Of a DNA stretch of 34,653 nt, positions 6,764-16,170 are shown one piece after another (within the stretch, counting starts at the first letter, position 1; each line of letters begins with the position of its first letter). Location of the stretch: positions 1-34,653 of the forward strand of contig NZ_JAIWIA010000048.1 in NCBI RefSeq assembly GCF_020176695.1, written 5' to 3'. Source of the DNA: Massilia sp. MS-15. Its GTDB lineage: Bacteria; Pseudomonadota; Gammaproteobacteria; Burkholderiales; Burkholderiaceae_D. Both the position numbers and the translations under genes were made by a program. The notes under the pieces were generated by a model. That model made no database searches. It was given only the letters and a program-made list of their open reading frames with translations, and was not told the origin of the DNA.

Positions 6764-8536
6764 TCAGAACTCTTCCCAGCCCTCGGTGGTCTCGGCTGCC
6801 TGTGCCTTCGGGGTCTTCAGCGCCTTGTCCGCCTGCGCGCGCCGGGCCGGCCTGGCCGCCGACGCCGCTTCTTTCACGGCTGCTCTTCCTGCTGCTTTTG
6901 CGGCCGCATTCCCAGCCGTCAACGCCGCGGCCTTCATGACCGGGCTGGCATCCAGCGCGGGCACGCGGGCCGCAATTGCCGCGCCAGCCTGCGCCTTGAT
7001 CCGGAACGTGCCCACCACCTGCGCCAGCGCAGCCGCTTCTTCCTGCATCGACTGGGCCGCGGCCGAAGCCTGCTCGACCAGCGCCGCGTTTTGCTGGGTC
7101 ACCTGGTCCATCTGCACCACGGCACTGTTGATCTGCTCGATGCCGGCGGTCTGTTCCTGGCTGGCGGCCGTGATCTCGGCCATGATGTCGGTCACCCGGC
7201 CCACGCTCTGCACGATCTCGGCCATCGTCGCCCCGGCCTGGTCGACCAGGACCGAACCGTGCTGCACCTTCTCGACCGAATCGTCGATCAGGCCCTTGAT
7301 TTCCTTGGCCGCCGCGGCGCTGCGCTGGGCCAGGCTGCGCACCTCGCCCGCCACCACGGCGAAACCGCGGCCCTGCTCGCCGGCACGCGCCGCTTCCACG
7401 GCGGCGTTCAGGGCCAGGATATTGGTCTGGAAGGCGATGCCGTCGATGACCGAAATGATGTCCACGATGCGGGTCGCGGAATGGTTGATCGCGCCCATGG
7501 TCTGCACCACCTGCTCCACCACGGCGCCGCCCTTGCCCGCCACCTGCTGGGCCGAGGCCGCCAGCGCGTTGGCCTGGCGCGCATTGTCCGCGTTCTGGCG
7601 CACGGTCGAGGTCAGTTCCTCCATCGACGAGGCGGTTTCTTCCAGCGAACCGGCCTGCTGCTCGGTGCGGCTCGACAGGTCGAGGTTGCCGGCCGCGATC
7701 TCGCCCGAGGCGGTGGCGATGGTATCGGTGCCGGCGCGTACGCGGCTGACGATCTGCACCAGCGATGTATTCATGTCCTTCAGGGCCTGCAGCAGGCGCC
7801 CGGTTTCGTCGCGCGAAACGACGTCGATCTGCTGGGTCAGGTCACCCGCGGCCACCGCGCGGGCGATCCGCACCGCCTCCTCGATCGGGCGCACGATGGC
7901 GCGCACCAGCATCCAGCCCACCACGGCCGCCATCACGAGGCCGAACAACAGGCCGGCCAGGCACACCAGGCGCACGGTTTCATAGGTCTGCTGCGAACGC
8001 TCGTACTCGGCGCGGGCCACGCGCTGCTGCAGGTCGATCAGCTGGCCGCCGAGCGCACTCATGGGCTGGAACAGGCGCTGCATGACGCCCCCGGCGATCA
8101 GGTTCGCGCCTTCGCCGTCGCCGGCGCGCAGGGCCGCGATGGCGGGCAGCAGGCCCTGCGCCAGGAAGGCCTTGCGCGCTTCGCTGAATTTTGCCACCAG
8201 CGCCGCTTCCTCACCGGTCATTTCGGTCTGTTCGTAGGATTTCCAGTTGCTCGAGACACTGGCCACGTTGGCCTCGATCTCGGCCACGAGGGCGTTGCGC
8301 CCGGCGCTGTCGGCCAGGTCGGCGGCGCGGGCCACCAGCAGCTGGTTGGTGGTGCTCAGCTGCATCACACGGCTGAGCTGGCTGAGCGCGACGATGCGGT
8401 CGTCGTGCAGGCTTTTCAGCTCACCATTGGCGACGCTCAGGTTGTACAGGCCGATGACGGCGCCTGCTACGAGTTCAGCAGCCAGGAAGGCGATGACAAA
8501 TATCAGGCGCGATGTGATGGTGAGATGTTTAAGCAT
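6764..8536 (-). CDS. Methyl-accepting chemotaxis protein
   Basis: This is an inner-membrane chemoreceptor that signals to CheA/CheW. From the ATG at 8536 it has 590 residues. The first membrane helix is at about 9-31 and is followed by a four-helix-bundle type periplasmic sensor (about 32-185). The second helix (188-213) leads to a HAMP domain (about 208-260). The long cytoplasmic coiled coil has the family hairpin tip at 367-400, including [20 protein letters not shown]. The C-terminus is an Ala-rich linker ending in GWEEF, resembling the pentapeptide that tethers the CheR methyltransferase. The frame continues upstream to 8833, but those residues are not family-like, and the start [11 protein letters not shown] fits the usual N-terminus. 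The ligand cannot be told from sequence. It has its own terminator at 6714-6744. Confidence 0.95.
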   Translation of the reverse strand: MLKHLTITSRLIFVIAFLAAELVAGAVIGLYNLSVANGELKSLHDDRIVALSQLSRVMQLSTTNQLLVARAADLADSAGRNALVAEIEANVASVSSNWKSYEQTEMTGEEAALVAKFSEARKAFLAQGLLPAIAALRAGDGEGANLIAGGVMQRLFQPMSALGGQLIDLQQRVARAEYERSQQTYETVRLVCLAGLLFGLVMAAVVGWMLVRAIVRPIEEAVRIARAVAAGDLTQQIDVVSRDETGRLLQALKDMNTSLVQIVSRVRAGTDTIATASGEIAAGNLDLSSRTEQQAGSLEETASSMEELTSTVRQNADNARQANALAASAQQVAGKGGAVVEQVVQTMGAINHSATRIVDIISVIDGIAFQTNILALNAAVEAARAGEQGRGFAVVAGEVRSLAQRSAAAAKEIKGLIDDSVEKVQHGSVLVDQAGATMAEIVQSVGRVTDIMAEITAASQEQTAGIEQINSAVVQMDQVTQQNAALVEQASAAAQSMQEEAAALAQVVGTFRIKAQAGAAIAARVPALDASPVMKAAALTAGNAAAKAAGRAAVKEAASAARPARRAQADKALKTPKAQAAETTEGWEEF

Positions 8537-8832
8537 GAGAACTCGAGTTGGTTGCGGGCAAGGATGCAAGACAAATTGAATTATAGAAACAAGTTGCCTT
8601 ACTTCGTCGGGTTTGATGCCCCTGTTTGCGTTAATTCGCGTCCAGCGTCGCCGCACCACCACAAAGTCGTGACAGCATGACATTTTTGTTGCCCGGACTG
8701 GCAAGGCTATTCGGCCAGGACGGCGCCTGGTTGCGCTCGGGTCCGGCAGGCGGCGATACCGGTTTGGCGATAGAATGCTGCGATGATTTCCGTAGCGCAC
8801 TTGTTGCGCATTTGTTGTCTCAAAAGGCTCCA

Positions 8833-10233
8833 ATGAACTTTCTTGTCCTGATCAACCTGGGCGTGGCGCTGGCCATCTGCGCCCTGCTCTACTGGCTGCA
8901 AGTCAAGCATGTGTCGTTCACCAAGCGCGTCTTCACCGGGCTCGGCCTCGGCGTGGTGCTGGGTGCGGCGCTGCAGGCGGTCCATGGGGCAAGCGCACCC
9001 GAGATCGCCGCCACCGGCGCCTGGCTGGACGTGGTCGGCAGCGGCTACGTCAAGCTGCTCCAGATGATCATCATTCCCCTGATCATGGTCTCGATCGTGC
9101 AGGCCATCCTCAAGCTGCGCAATGCCGCCTCGCTCGGCACCATCAGCAGCCTGACGATCGGGATCCTGATCGCGACCACCATCGTGGCCGCCGCGATCGG
9201 CATCCTGATGGCCAAGCTGTTCGGCCTGAGCGCCGCCGGCCTGACCGCCTCCACTGCCGAGGTGGCGCGCGGAGAATATTTACAGGGCAACCTGGCCGCG
9301 GCCAAGGAGATTTCGCTGCCTTCGATGCTGCTCTCGTTCATCCCGGCCAATCCTTTCCTCGACATGACCGGCGCCCGCAAGACCTCGACCATCGCGGTGG
9401 TGGTGTTCGCGATCTTCATCGGCATCTCGGCCACCGGCATCGCCGGCAAGAAGCCGGAAGCCTTCCAGTCCTTCAGCGACTTCGTGCACATGGCGCACGT
9501 GATCGTGATGCGGATGGTGACCCTGGTGCTGCGCCTGACGCCCTTCGGCGTGTTCGCCCTGATGGCGAAGATGGTCGCCAGCTCGAGCCTGCAGGACATT
9601 CTGGGCCTGGCCAGCTTCGTGGCCGCGTCCTACTGCGCGCTGGCGCTGATGTTCGGCGTGCACCTGCTGCTGGTGAGCGCCAGCGGTTTGAATCCGCTGC
9701 GCTGGGCGACCCGGATCTTCCCGGTGCTGGTGTTCGCCTTCACCTCGCGCACCAGCGCCGGCAGCATCCCGATGAGCGTGGCCACCCAGACTGCGCGCCT
9801 GGGCACGCCGGAAGGCATCGCCAACTTCGCCGCCTCGTTCGGCTCCACCATCGGCCAGAACGGCTGCGCCGGCATCTATCCGGCCATGCTGGCCGTGATG
9901 ATCGCGCCCACCGTCGGCATCGATCCGTTCACCGCGTCCTTCCTGCTGCCACTGCTGGCGATCGTCGCTTTCGGTTCGATCGGCGTGGCCGGGGTCGGCG
10001 GCGGCGCCACCTTCGCCGCCCTGATCGTGCTGTCGGCGATGGACTTGCCGGTGGCCCTGGCCGGCCTGCTGATCTCGGTGGAACCGCTGATCGACATGGG
10101 CCGCACCGCCCTCAACGTGAGCGGCTCCATCACGGCCGGCACGCTCACCAGCCGGATCCTGGGGCAGACCGACCTGCGGGTATTCCACAGCGATATCGAA
10201 GCCAACCTGGACAGCGAAGAACAGGTCGCCTAA
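8833..10233 (+). CDS. tcyP: L-cystine/dicarboxylate:cation symporter (TcyP-like)
   Basis: This is an inner-membrane symporter of the DAACS (glutamate/aspartate-type) family. The start [10 protein letters not shown], the segments [54 protein letters not shown] and [17 protein letters not shown], and the C-terminal [20 protein letters not shown] closely resemble my recollection of E. coli YdjN/TcyP, an L-cystine importer. Length (466 residues) matches. The reading frame is open further upstream to 8677, but the ATG at 8833 gives the conserved N-terminus and has AAGG nearby. It is divergent from the chemoreceptor, with 296 bases between. Cystine specificity is inferred from the resemblance. Confidence 0.9.
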   Translation: MNFLVLINLGVALAICALLYWLQVKHVSFTKRVFTGLGLGVVLGAALQAVHGASAPEIAATGAWLDVVGSGYVKLLQMIIIPLIMVSIVQAILKLRNAASLGTISSLTIGILIATTIVAAAIGILMAKLFGLSAAGLTASTAEVARGEYLQGNLAAAKEISLPSMLLSFIPANPFLDMTGARKTSTIAVVVFAIFIGISATGIAGKKPEAFQSFSDFVHMAHVIVMRMVTLVLRLTPFGVFALMAKMVASSSLQDILGLASFVAASYCALALMFGVHLLLVSASGLNPLRWATRIFPVLVFAFTSRTSAGSIPMSVATQTARLGTPEGIANFAASFGSTIGQNGCAGIYPAMLAVMIAPTVGIDPFTASFLLPLLAIVAFGSIGVAGVGGGATFAALIVLSAMDLPVALAGLLISVEPLIDMGRTALNVSGSITAGTLTSRILGQTDLRVFHSDIEANLDSEEQVA

Positions 10234-10242
10234 GTGATTTCG

Positions 10243-10287
10243 CCCTCTTTGTAAGAGGGTTCCGACGCCTCCGCGAGCCTGCGCGGA
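10243..10287 (+). terminator. Two adjacent hairpins after tcyP, possible terminator
   Basis: CCCTCTT (10243-10249) pairs with AAGAGGG (10253-10259) around a 3-base loop and is followed by only two T. A second hairpin, TCCGCG/CGCGGA, lies at 10270-10287. Neither has a full T-tract, so termination would be weak or factor-assisted. Confidence 0.4.
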
Positions 10288-10364
10288 AGGGCTGCAATCG
10301 TGCGCTTGGCGCCCGAAGAATCCGTCTATGATGCCGTCATGTCAATATCGAAGACGGGCAGGTG

Positions 10365-11126
10365 ATGGAACAAACGTGGCCACAGGAAGTCTGGCTGGTC
10401 AGGCATGGGCAGAGCGCCGGCAACGTCGCGCGCGAGATCGCCGAGGCCGCCGCCGGACACCACATCGACATCGCCGACCGCGATGTCGATGTGCCCCTGT
10501 CCGAACTGGGCGAACGCCAGTCCCAGGCCCTCGGTTCCTGGTTCGCGGCCCTGCCGCCCGAGCAGCAGCCCACCGTGGTGCTGCATTCGCCTTATGTGCG
10601 CGCCGCCGAGACCGCCAACATCCTGATGCAGCGCCTCGACCGCGCGCGGTTGGTGGTCGAGTCCGATGAGCGCCTGCGCGAGAAGGAATTCGGCATCCTC
10701 GACCGCCTCACCACCCATGGCATCGCGCACCATCATCCGGCCCTGTATGAGCAGCGCCAGCACGTCGGCAAGTTCTACTTCCGCCCGCCCGGCGGCGAGA
10801 GCTGGTGCGACGTCATCCTGCGCCTGCGCAGCGTGGCCGACACCCTCAAGCGCGAATATTGCCGCGAACGTGTGCTGATTGTCGCGCATCAGGTCACGGT
10901 CAACTGCTTCCGCTACCTGTTCGAGCGCCTCGACGAAAAAACCATCCTCGCATTCGACCGCGCCGGGGACGTGCCGAACTGCTCGGTCACCTCCTACGCC
11001 TACGATCCGGCGCAGGGCAAGGGCGGCACCCTGGCGCTGCGCCTGGTGAACTTCGTGGCGCCGCTGGAAGCCACCGGCACCCCCGTCACCGTCAGCAAGG
11101 ACCTGCCTGCGGCACCGAAGGCCTGA
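10365..11126 (+). CDS. Histidine phosphatase family protein (phosphoglycerate mutase-like)
   Basis: This is a cytoplasmic phosphatase or mutase of the histidine phosphatase superfamily. The catalytic RHG motif is in VWLVRHGQSAGN near residues 9-18. The family's ETAN segment follows (SPYVRAAETANIL), with the acid residue in LREKEFGILD. The second catalytic His is in VLIVAHQVTVNC. The substrate is not determined by these motifs. GTG at 10362 directly precedes the ATG and could also be used. The gene ends 12 bases before the NAD(P)H-hydrate dehydratase gene, so the two are probably co-transcribed. That pairing hints at a metabolite-repair or nucleotide-salvage role, which is inference only. Confidence 0.9.
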   Translation: MEQTWPQEVWLVRHGQSAGNVAREIAEAAAGHHIDIADRDVDVPLSELGERQSQALGSWFAALPPEQQPTVVLHSPYVRAAETANILMQRLDRARLVVESDERLREKEFGILDRLTTHGIAHHHPALYEQRQHVGKFYFRPPGGESWCDVILRLRSVADTLKREYCRERVLIVAHQVTVNCFRYLFERLDEKTILAFDRAGDVPNCSVTSYAYDPAQGKGGTLALRLVNFVAPLEATGTPVTVSKDLPAAPKA

Positions 11127-11138
11127 ACCCCGACCCTT

Positions 11139-12137
11139 ATGGAACCACTCCTGGACACCGCCAGCCGCGCGAACGCCGTGCACGATGTCGACACCGCCCT
11201 GCTGCGCAGCTGGCCGGTGCCGATGCCGGCGCTCGAGGGCGACAAGGAGATCCGCGGCCACGTGCTGGTGCTGGGCGGCTCCTGCGAGATGCCGGGCGCC
11301 GTGATCCTGGCCGCCACCGCCGCCCTGCGCGCGGGGGCCGGCAAGCTCACCATCGCCACCGGCCACAGCGTGGCCCAGCTGGTGGCCCTGGCCATGCCCG
11401 AGGCGCGCGTGATCGGACTGGCCGAGCACGACAGCGCCGGCTTCAGCCTGGACGCCGTCGCCGCGCTCGACCCGCTGGCCGACCGGGTCGATGCGGTATT
11501 GGTCGGGCCCGGCATGCGCGACGAAGCGGCAACGGCCGCCCTGGTGCATGCCCTGCTGCCGCGCCTGGATGCGGCCGGCTCGGCCGTGGTGCTGGACGCC
11601 TGCGCCATGGGCGCCTTGCTGCACCCGCCGGCCGGCTGGCCGGCCGGACGGCCCTGGCGTTTCGAACATCCGGTCGCGCTGACCCCGCACGCGGGCGAGA
11701 TGGCGCACCTGACCGGCATCGACAAGGCCAGCATCGTCGAGGCGCCCGATCCGCGCGCCATCGCCGCGGCGCGCGACTGGAACGCGGTGCTTGCATTAAA
11801 AGGTGCGCGCACTGTCATCGCAACGCCGGATGGAACGTTGTACCAGCATGAGGGCGGCAATGTGGGGCTGGCCATTTCCGGTTCCGGAGACGTGCTGGCC
11901 GGCATCATTGCCGGGCTGGCGGCGCGCGGCGCCCCGCTCGACCAGGCGGCCTGCTGGGGCGTGGCCCTGCATGCGCGCGCCGGGGAACGCCTGGCGGCAC
12001 GCATGGGCACACTTGGATACCTGGCGCGGGAAATATCGCAAGAGATCCCCGCGCTCTTGGAAGACATCGCCAGCGAAGATGCTGGCGGACACGGAACCAT
12101 CCGGCAAGCGCCGGTGGGCCGGGGAGCGCCAGCCTAG
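11139..12137 (+). CDS. nnrD: ADP-dependent NAD(P)H-hydrate dehydratase
   Basis: This enzyme repairs hydrated NADH and NADPH by ADP-dependent dehydration. It belongs to the ribokinase-like YjeF C-terminal family. The 332 residues include RGHVLVLGGSCEMPGA (nucleotide-fold entry, about 39-54), DAVLVGPGM (about 118-126) and LTPHAGEMAHL (181-191). The signature NVGLAISGSGDVLAGI (241-256) contains the catalytic Asp at 251. The N-terminal YjeF epimerase domain found in fused forms is absent, so an NnrE epimerase would have to be encoded elsewhere. About 25 residues after the fold (from EDAGGHG) are a nonconserved tail. It follows the histidine phosphatase gene by 12 bases, probably as one operon. 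Confidence 0.93.
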   Translation: MEPLLDTASRANAVHDVDTALLRSWPVPMPALEGDKEIRGHVLVLGGSCEMPGAVILAATAALRAGAGKLTIATGHSVAQLVALAMPEARVIGLAEHDSAGFSLDAVAALDPLADRVDAVLVGPGMRDEAATAALVHALLPRLDAAGSAVVLDACAMGALLHPPAGWPAGRPWRFEHPVALTPHAGEMAHLTGIDKASIVEAPDPRAIAAARDWNAVLALKGARTVIATPDGTLYQHEGGNVGLAISGSGDVLAGIIAGLAARGAPLDQAACWGVALHARAGERLAARMGTLGYLAREISQEIPALLEDIASEDAGGHGTIRQAPVGRGAPA

Positions 12138-12392
12138 GCGGGCACGCCCCGGCAATCCGCAAGCGATTGCGGGCACAGTACGACAGTGCACAGATCCGGT
12201 GAACCGGCAATTCCGACTGCGAGCGCCATTCGTCGGATTCGTGCACTGACCGGGGCCGCGTGTTGCGTCGGTTCCCTGATGGTTCCACTGCTGGGTTCCC
12301 GAACCCTCAGAGGACCTAACCTGGCGCCGCGAGGACCAAGGCCTCACCTGGTCCCTGCGGCACAAGATAGACGTGAACGAGGAGTTTAAACA

Positions 12393-12821
12393 ATGAAAGC
12401 ACTGACCCAAGCACCAAAAATCCTGCTGACGGCTGCCGTGTTGGCCTCCCTGCTGGGCGCCTGCCGCAAGAACGAGCCGGCCACCGACACCACGACCACG
12501 ACGCCGGACACCTCGGCCACCGCGCCGACCAGCACCTCGGGCACCACCGGCACCACGGGTGACACCGGTACCGGCGCGACCGGCACCGGCACCACCGGCA
12601 CCACTGGCGACATGGGTACCGGCGCCACCGGCACCGGCACCACCGGCACCACCGGCGACATGGGCACTGGCGCAACCGGCACCACCGGCACCGGCACCAC
12701 CGGCACCACTGGCGACATGGGTACCGGCACCACCGGCACCGGCACGGGCACGACCGGCACCGGCACCACCGGCACGGGCACCACGGGCACTGGCACCACC
12801 CCGCCGACCACCGGCGGCTGA
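12393..12821 (+). CDS. Putative lipoprotein with a Thr/Gly repeat tail
   Basis: The 142-residue product has a lipoprotein signal peptide with lipobox LLGAC, Cys at residue 24. A short Thr/Asp/Pro linker (28-49) follows. The rest (50-136) consists almost only of Thr and Gly, with Ala, Asp and Met at regular places. The unit TGTTGTTGDMGTGATG occurs about four times with small variations, and the tail ends PPTTGG. Such a sequence is likely extended and unfolded. The start is well supported by GAGGAG eight bases upstream. A role at the cell surface or in the periplasm is inferred from the lipobox; no function is known to me. Confidence 0.8.
   Translation: MKALTQAPKILLTAAVLASLLGACRKNEPATDTTTTTPDTSATAPTSTSGTTGTTGDTGTGATGTGTTGTTGDMGTGATGTGTTGTTGDMGTGATGTTGTGTTGTTGDMGTGTTGTGTGTTGTGTTGTGTTGTGTTPPTTGG
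12540..12800 (+). repeat. In-frame tandem repeat coding for Thr/Gly units
   Basis: The stretch is made of variants of ACCGGC/GGCACC trinucleotide pairs, with a longer period of about 48-57 bases marked by GGCGACATGGG (three times) and one GGTGACACCGG. All units stay in frame. Synonymous differences between units (ACCACTGGC against ACCACCGGC) show they are not freshly duplicated. Length change by slippage or recombination is plausible. Confidence 0.85.
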
Positions 12822-12843
12822 TTCGCCATCGCCGTGCAAGCAA

Positions 12844-12866
12844 GAAAGCCCGCGCTGCGGGCTTTC
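12844..12866 (+). terminator. Terminator hairpin after the repeat lipoprotein
   Basis: GAAAGCCCGC (12844-12853) pairs perfectly with GCGGGCTTTC (12857-12866) around a 3-base loop and is followed by CTGCTTT. The T-tract is poor, but the stem is strong and correctly placed 22 bases after the stop. Confidence 0.65.
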
Positions 12867-12882
12867 CTGCTTTCGGCAGGAC

Positions 12883-12911
12883 AAAAAAAGAGCCAGCCCG
12901 CAGGCTGGCTC
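12883..12911 (-). terminator. Rho-independent terminator of the RND operon
   Basis: Read on the minus strand, a 9-bp stem (GAGCCAGCC with GGCTGGCTC, plus-strand 12890-12898 and 12903-12911) ends in seven T residues. It lies 29 bases past the permease stop and faces the plus-strand terminator at 12844-12866. Confidence 0.88.
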
Positions 12912-12939
12912 CCATCGTCCAGGCTCGCGCCTGCCCGGA

Positions 12940-15900
12940 TCAGGCCGGCTGTGGGGTGCCGCGTCCGCGGCGCGCCACGAAGCGGCCGAGGCGCAGGATG
13001 CCGCGGAACACCAGGCGCACCATCACCAGGGTCAGGATGGCTTCGGCAAAGGTCATCAGGAAGGCCAGCGCCGCGTTGTAGCGCTTGGCACGGCGGCCGA
13101 ACTTGGCAGCCATGCGGTCGCGGGCGATCTCGATGCTGTCGTAGAAGGTCGGAACGACCAGCAGGGTCAGCAGCGTCGAGGTGATGGTGCCGCCGATGAT
13201 GGCGATCGCCAGCGGCTGGTAGAACTGGCCGGCGTCGCCGAGCGCCAGCGCCACCGGCAGCATGCCCGCGATCAGCGCGAAGGTCGTCATCAGGATCGGA
13301 CGCAGACGCTTGCGGCCGGCCTGCATCAGCGCCTCTTCGCGGTCCATTCCTTCTTTTTCCAGCGCGCGGGCGGCGTCCAGCAGCAGGATCGCATTCTTCG
13401 CCACCAGGCCCATCAGCATCAGGATCCCGATCATGCTCATCAGGTTGAGCGTGTTCTTGGTCAGGATCAGGGCCAGCACCACGCCGATCAGCGACAGCGG
13501 CAGCGACAGCATCACGCCCACCGGTGCGGTGAAGGAGCCGAACTGCATCACCAGGATCAGGTACATCAGCAGGATGCCCGAGAACAGCGCGATGATCATC
13601 TCGGTGAACAGTTCCTGCTGGTCTTCACCCTGGCCGCCCAGCGCCAGGCCGTAGCCCGGCGGGAAGTCGAAGGTCTTGGCCAGTTTCATGGCGTCGGCGG
13701 TCACTTCGCCGGCCGAACGGCCCTGGGCGTTGGCCGACACGGTGATCAGGCGCTCGCCGTCCTTGTGGCGGATGCCCGACGGACCCTTGCCCATGGTGAT
13801 GGTGGCGATCTGCTCGAGCGGCACCATCATGCCGGTGCCGGCAACCGCGATCGGCAGGCGTTCGATGCTGTCGGTGTTGACGCGGTCGTCCGGATGCAGG
13901 CGCACGGCGACGTCGCGGGTCTCGCTGGTCGGATCGACCCAGTCGCCCACTTCGATGCCGGCAAAAGCCACGCGCAGCGCCTGGGCGGCGTCGTTCACCG
14001 AGATGCCCATGGCGTTGGCCAGGCCGCGGTCGAGCACGATCTGGAGCTCGTTCTTCGGATCCTGTTCCGACAGGGTCACGTCGACGGCGCCCGGCACCGC
14101 GCGCAACTTCTCCATGTAGGCCGACGTCAGTTCCATCAGCTTGCGCGAGTCCGGACCGGTGAACTCGATCTGGACCGGCTTGCCGTTGCCGCCCAGGTCG
14201 TCGATGACGGTGTACTCGGCGCCGACCAGCGGAGCGATCTTGGCGCGCAGTTCTGCGCCGATCTCGGCGCCGGTGCGCTCGCGCTTGCTGCGCTTGCCGA
14301 TGTCGACGTAGACGCGGCCGCCGTTCAGGTCGACGTAGCTGTTGGTGTCCTCGGTTTCCTTGATCGTACGGGCCGCCTCGGCAGCCGCCTCCACCTTGCG
14401 GCGTGCGTATTCCAGGCTCGACGAAGCCGGCGTGCGGATCTCGACCATGATGGTGCCGTGGTCGCTTTTCGGCAGGAAGCTCGAGCCGCCGAAGGCCATG
14501 TGCAGACCGATGGCGCCGACGAAGCTGAGGACGGCGATGGCGCCCATCCACTTGCGGTGGTGCAGTGCCCATTCGATCACGCGGCCGTAGCGGTCGGCCT
14601 GGTGGTCGAACCAGTGGTTAAAGCGCTGCAAGGCCAGGCTCAGGCCCTTCTTCGGTGCGTGCTCGTGGCCGGGAGGGTCGCCCCAGTAGGCCGACAGCAT
14701 CGGGTCGAGTGTGAAGGAGATGAACAGCGAGACGATCACCGAGCAGGTCACGGTCAGGGCGAAGGGGCGGAACCATTCGCCGGACACGCCCGGCATGAAG
14801 GCCACCGGCACGAACACGGCCATGATCGAGAAGGTGGTCGCGGCCACGGCCAGGCCGATCTCGGCCGTGCCTTCGAGCGCGGCGGTACGGCGGTCCGAGC
14901 CCATTTCCATGTGGCGCACGATATTTTCCCGCACCACGATCGCATCGTCGATCAGCACGCCGATCGCCAGCGACAGGCCCAGCAGGGTCATGAAGTTCAG
15001 CGTGAAGCCGCACAGCCACACGGCGATGAAGGCTGCCAGCACCGAGGTCGGCAGCGACAGCGCGGTGATCAGGGTCGAGCGCCAGGAATTCAGGAAGACG
15101 TACACCACGAAGATGGTCAGGATCGCGCCCAGCACCAGCGATTCGATCACATTGTTCAGGCTGCTCTGGGCCTGTTCGCCGCCGTCCTGGACGACGTCGA
15201 GTTTGGTTCCCTGCGGCATTTCCTTGTTGGCCTCTTCGACCACCTTGTGCACCTTCTTGGCCAGCGCCACGGTCGAGGCGTCGGGCGAACGGGCGATGTG
15301 CAGGCCGACGTTCGGCTTGCCGCTGCGGATCGACAGGCTGTTGATGTCGGCGAAGCCGTCCTTGATCTCGGCCACCTGGTTCAGGCGCACGATCTGGTCG
15401 CCGTTACGCTTGACCACGATCTGGGAGAAGTCTTCCGGACGCTCGATGCGGCCGACCAGGCGGATGCCTTTCTCGTCCAGCTCGCTGCGCAGCTTGCCGA
15501 CCGGGGCATTGGTGTTCTGGGTACGCAGGGCGTTGGTGACTTCCGACACCGACACGTTGTACTCGCGCAGCTTCTCGGCGCGCAGCAGGACCGACAGCTC
15601 GCGGCGCAGGGCGCCGTTCACGTTCACGGTCGAGACGCCCTCGATGGCGCGGAACTTGTCGGCCAGCACGTCTTCGGCATAGCGCGAGATGTCGGCATGC
15701 GACTGTGTGCTCGACGACAGCGCCAGCTGCATCACCGGCTGGGCGCTCATGTCGAAGCGGCGCAGCACCGGCTCGCGCATCTCGACCGGCAGCTTGTAGC
15801 GCACCGCGGCGATCGCGTTGCGCACGTCGTCGGAGGCTTCGATGACGTTGCGGCCGAAGTTGAACTCCATCCAGATCGACACGCCGCCTTCGTACGAGTT

Positions 15901-16146
15901 GGAATTGATCTCGGTGACGCCCTGGACCGCCAGCAACTGCTTTTCCAGGCGGTTGGTGATCTCGCGTTCGACGGTCTCGGGCGACGCGCCCGGATACGGG
16001 ATGTTGACCGAGAGTCCTGGCTGCTCGACGTCCGGGTTCTGGTTGACCTTCAGTTTGGACAGGGCAAGCAGGCCGACCAGCATCATCGCCACGATCATGA
16101 CGACGGTCGCGACCGGTCTCTTGACACTAAAATTGGAGAGGAACAT
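12940..16146 (-). CDS. RND efflux transporter permease (HAE1 type)
   Basis: This is an inner-membrane proton-driven efflux pump subunit of the resistance-nodulation-division superfamily. The product has 1068 residues, normal length, with the N-terminal helix near 12-31 and the usual duplicated layout of two large periplasmic loops. The fourth helix carries GLSLAIGVLIDDAIVVREN with the proton-relay Asp pair at 400-401, and the matching Lys is in GLVAKNAILLLD near the C-terminus. These are the AcrB D407/D408 and K940 equivalents by family knowledge. It lies 24 bases after the adaptor gene and is followed by a terminator. No outer-membrane channel gene is present in the window. Substrates cannot be read from sequence. 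Confidence 0.96.
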   Translation of the reverse strand: MFLSNFSVKRPVATVVMIVAMMLVGLLALSKLKVNQNPDVEQPGLSVNIPYPGASPETVEREITNRLEKQLLAVQGVTEINSNSYEGGVSIWMEFNFGRNVIEASDDVRNAIAAVRYKLPVEMREPVLRRFDMSAQPVMQLALSSSTQSHADISRYAEDVLADKFRAIEGVSTVNVNGALRRELSVLLRAEKLREYNVSVSEVTNALRTQNTNAPVGKLRSELDEKGIRLVGRIERPEDFSQIVVKRNGDQIVRLNQVAEIKDGFADINSLSIRSGKPNVGLHIARSPDASTVALAKKVHKVVEEANKEMPQGTKLDVVQDGGEQAQSSLNNVIESLVLGAILTIFVVYVFLNSWRSTLITALSLPTSVLAAFIAVWLCGFTLNFMTLLGLSLAIGVLIDDAIVVRENIVRHMEMGSDRRTAALEGTAEIGLAVAATTFSIMAVFVPVAFMPGVSGEWFRPFALTVTCSVIVSLFISFTLDPMLSAYWGDPPGHEHAPKKGLSLALQRFNHWFDHQADRYGRVIEWALHHRKWMGAIAVLSFVGAIGLHMAFGGSSFLPKSDHGTIMVEIRTPASSSLEYARRKVEAAAEAARTIKETEDTNSYVDLNGGRVYVDIGKRSKRERTGAEIGAELRAKIAPLVGAEYTVIDDLGGNGKPVQIEFTGPDSRKLMELTSAYMEKLRAVPGAVDVTLSEQDPKNELQIVLDRGLANAMGISVNDAAQALRVAFAGIEVGDWVDPTSETRDVAVRLHPDDRVNTDSIERLPIAVAGTGMMVPLEQIATITMGKGPSGIRHKDGERLITVSANAQGRSAGEVTADAMKLAKTFDFPPGYGLALGGQGEDQQELFTEMIIALFSGILLMYLILVMQFGSFTAPVGVMLSLPLSLIGVVLALILTKNTLNLMSMIGILMLMGLVAKNAILLLDAARALEKEGMDREEALMQAGRKRLRPILMTTFALIAGMLPVALALGDAGQFYQPLAIAIIGGTITSTLLTLLVVPTFYDSIEIARDRMAAKFGRRAKRYNAALAFLMTFAEAILTLVMVRLVFRGILRLGRFVARRGRGTPQPA

Positions 16147-16170
16147 TTGTAGTTATCCTTATTTCCCTTG

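Noticed and set aside
8537..8833. An N-terminal extension of the chemoreceptor
   Set aside because: The extra 99 residues are not chemoreceptor-like and would put a non-membrane sequence before the first helix. The start at 8536 is typical. The 296-base gap has no other clear feature.
12540..12800. CRISPR-like array
   Set aside because: The repeats are in-frame Thr/Gly codons without unique spacers of constant length, and no cas gene is present.
12559..16152. A 1197-codon open frame on the plus strand over the lipoprotein and RND permease
   Set aside because: It is antisense to a clear RND permease with conserved motifs. Its product is rich in His, Asp, Gln and Arg, typical of antisense frames in GC-rich DNA.
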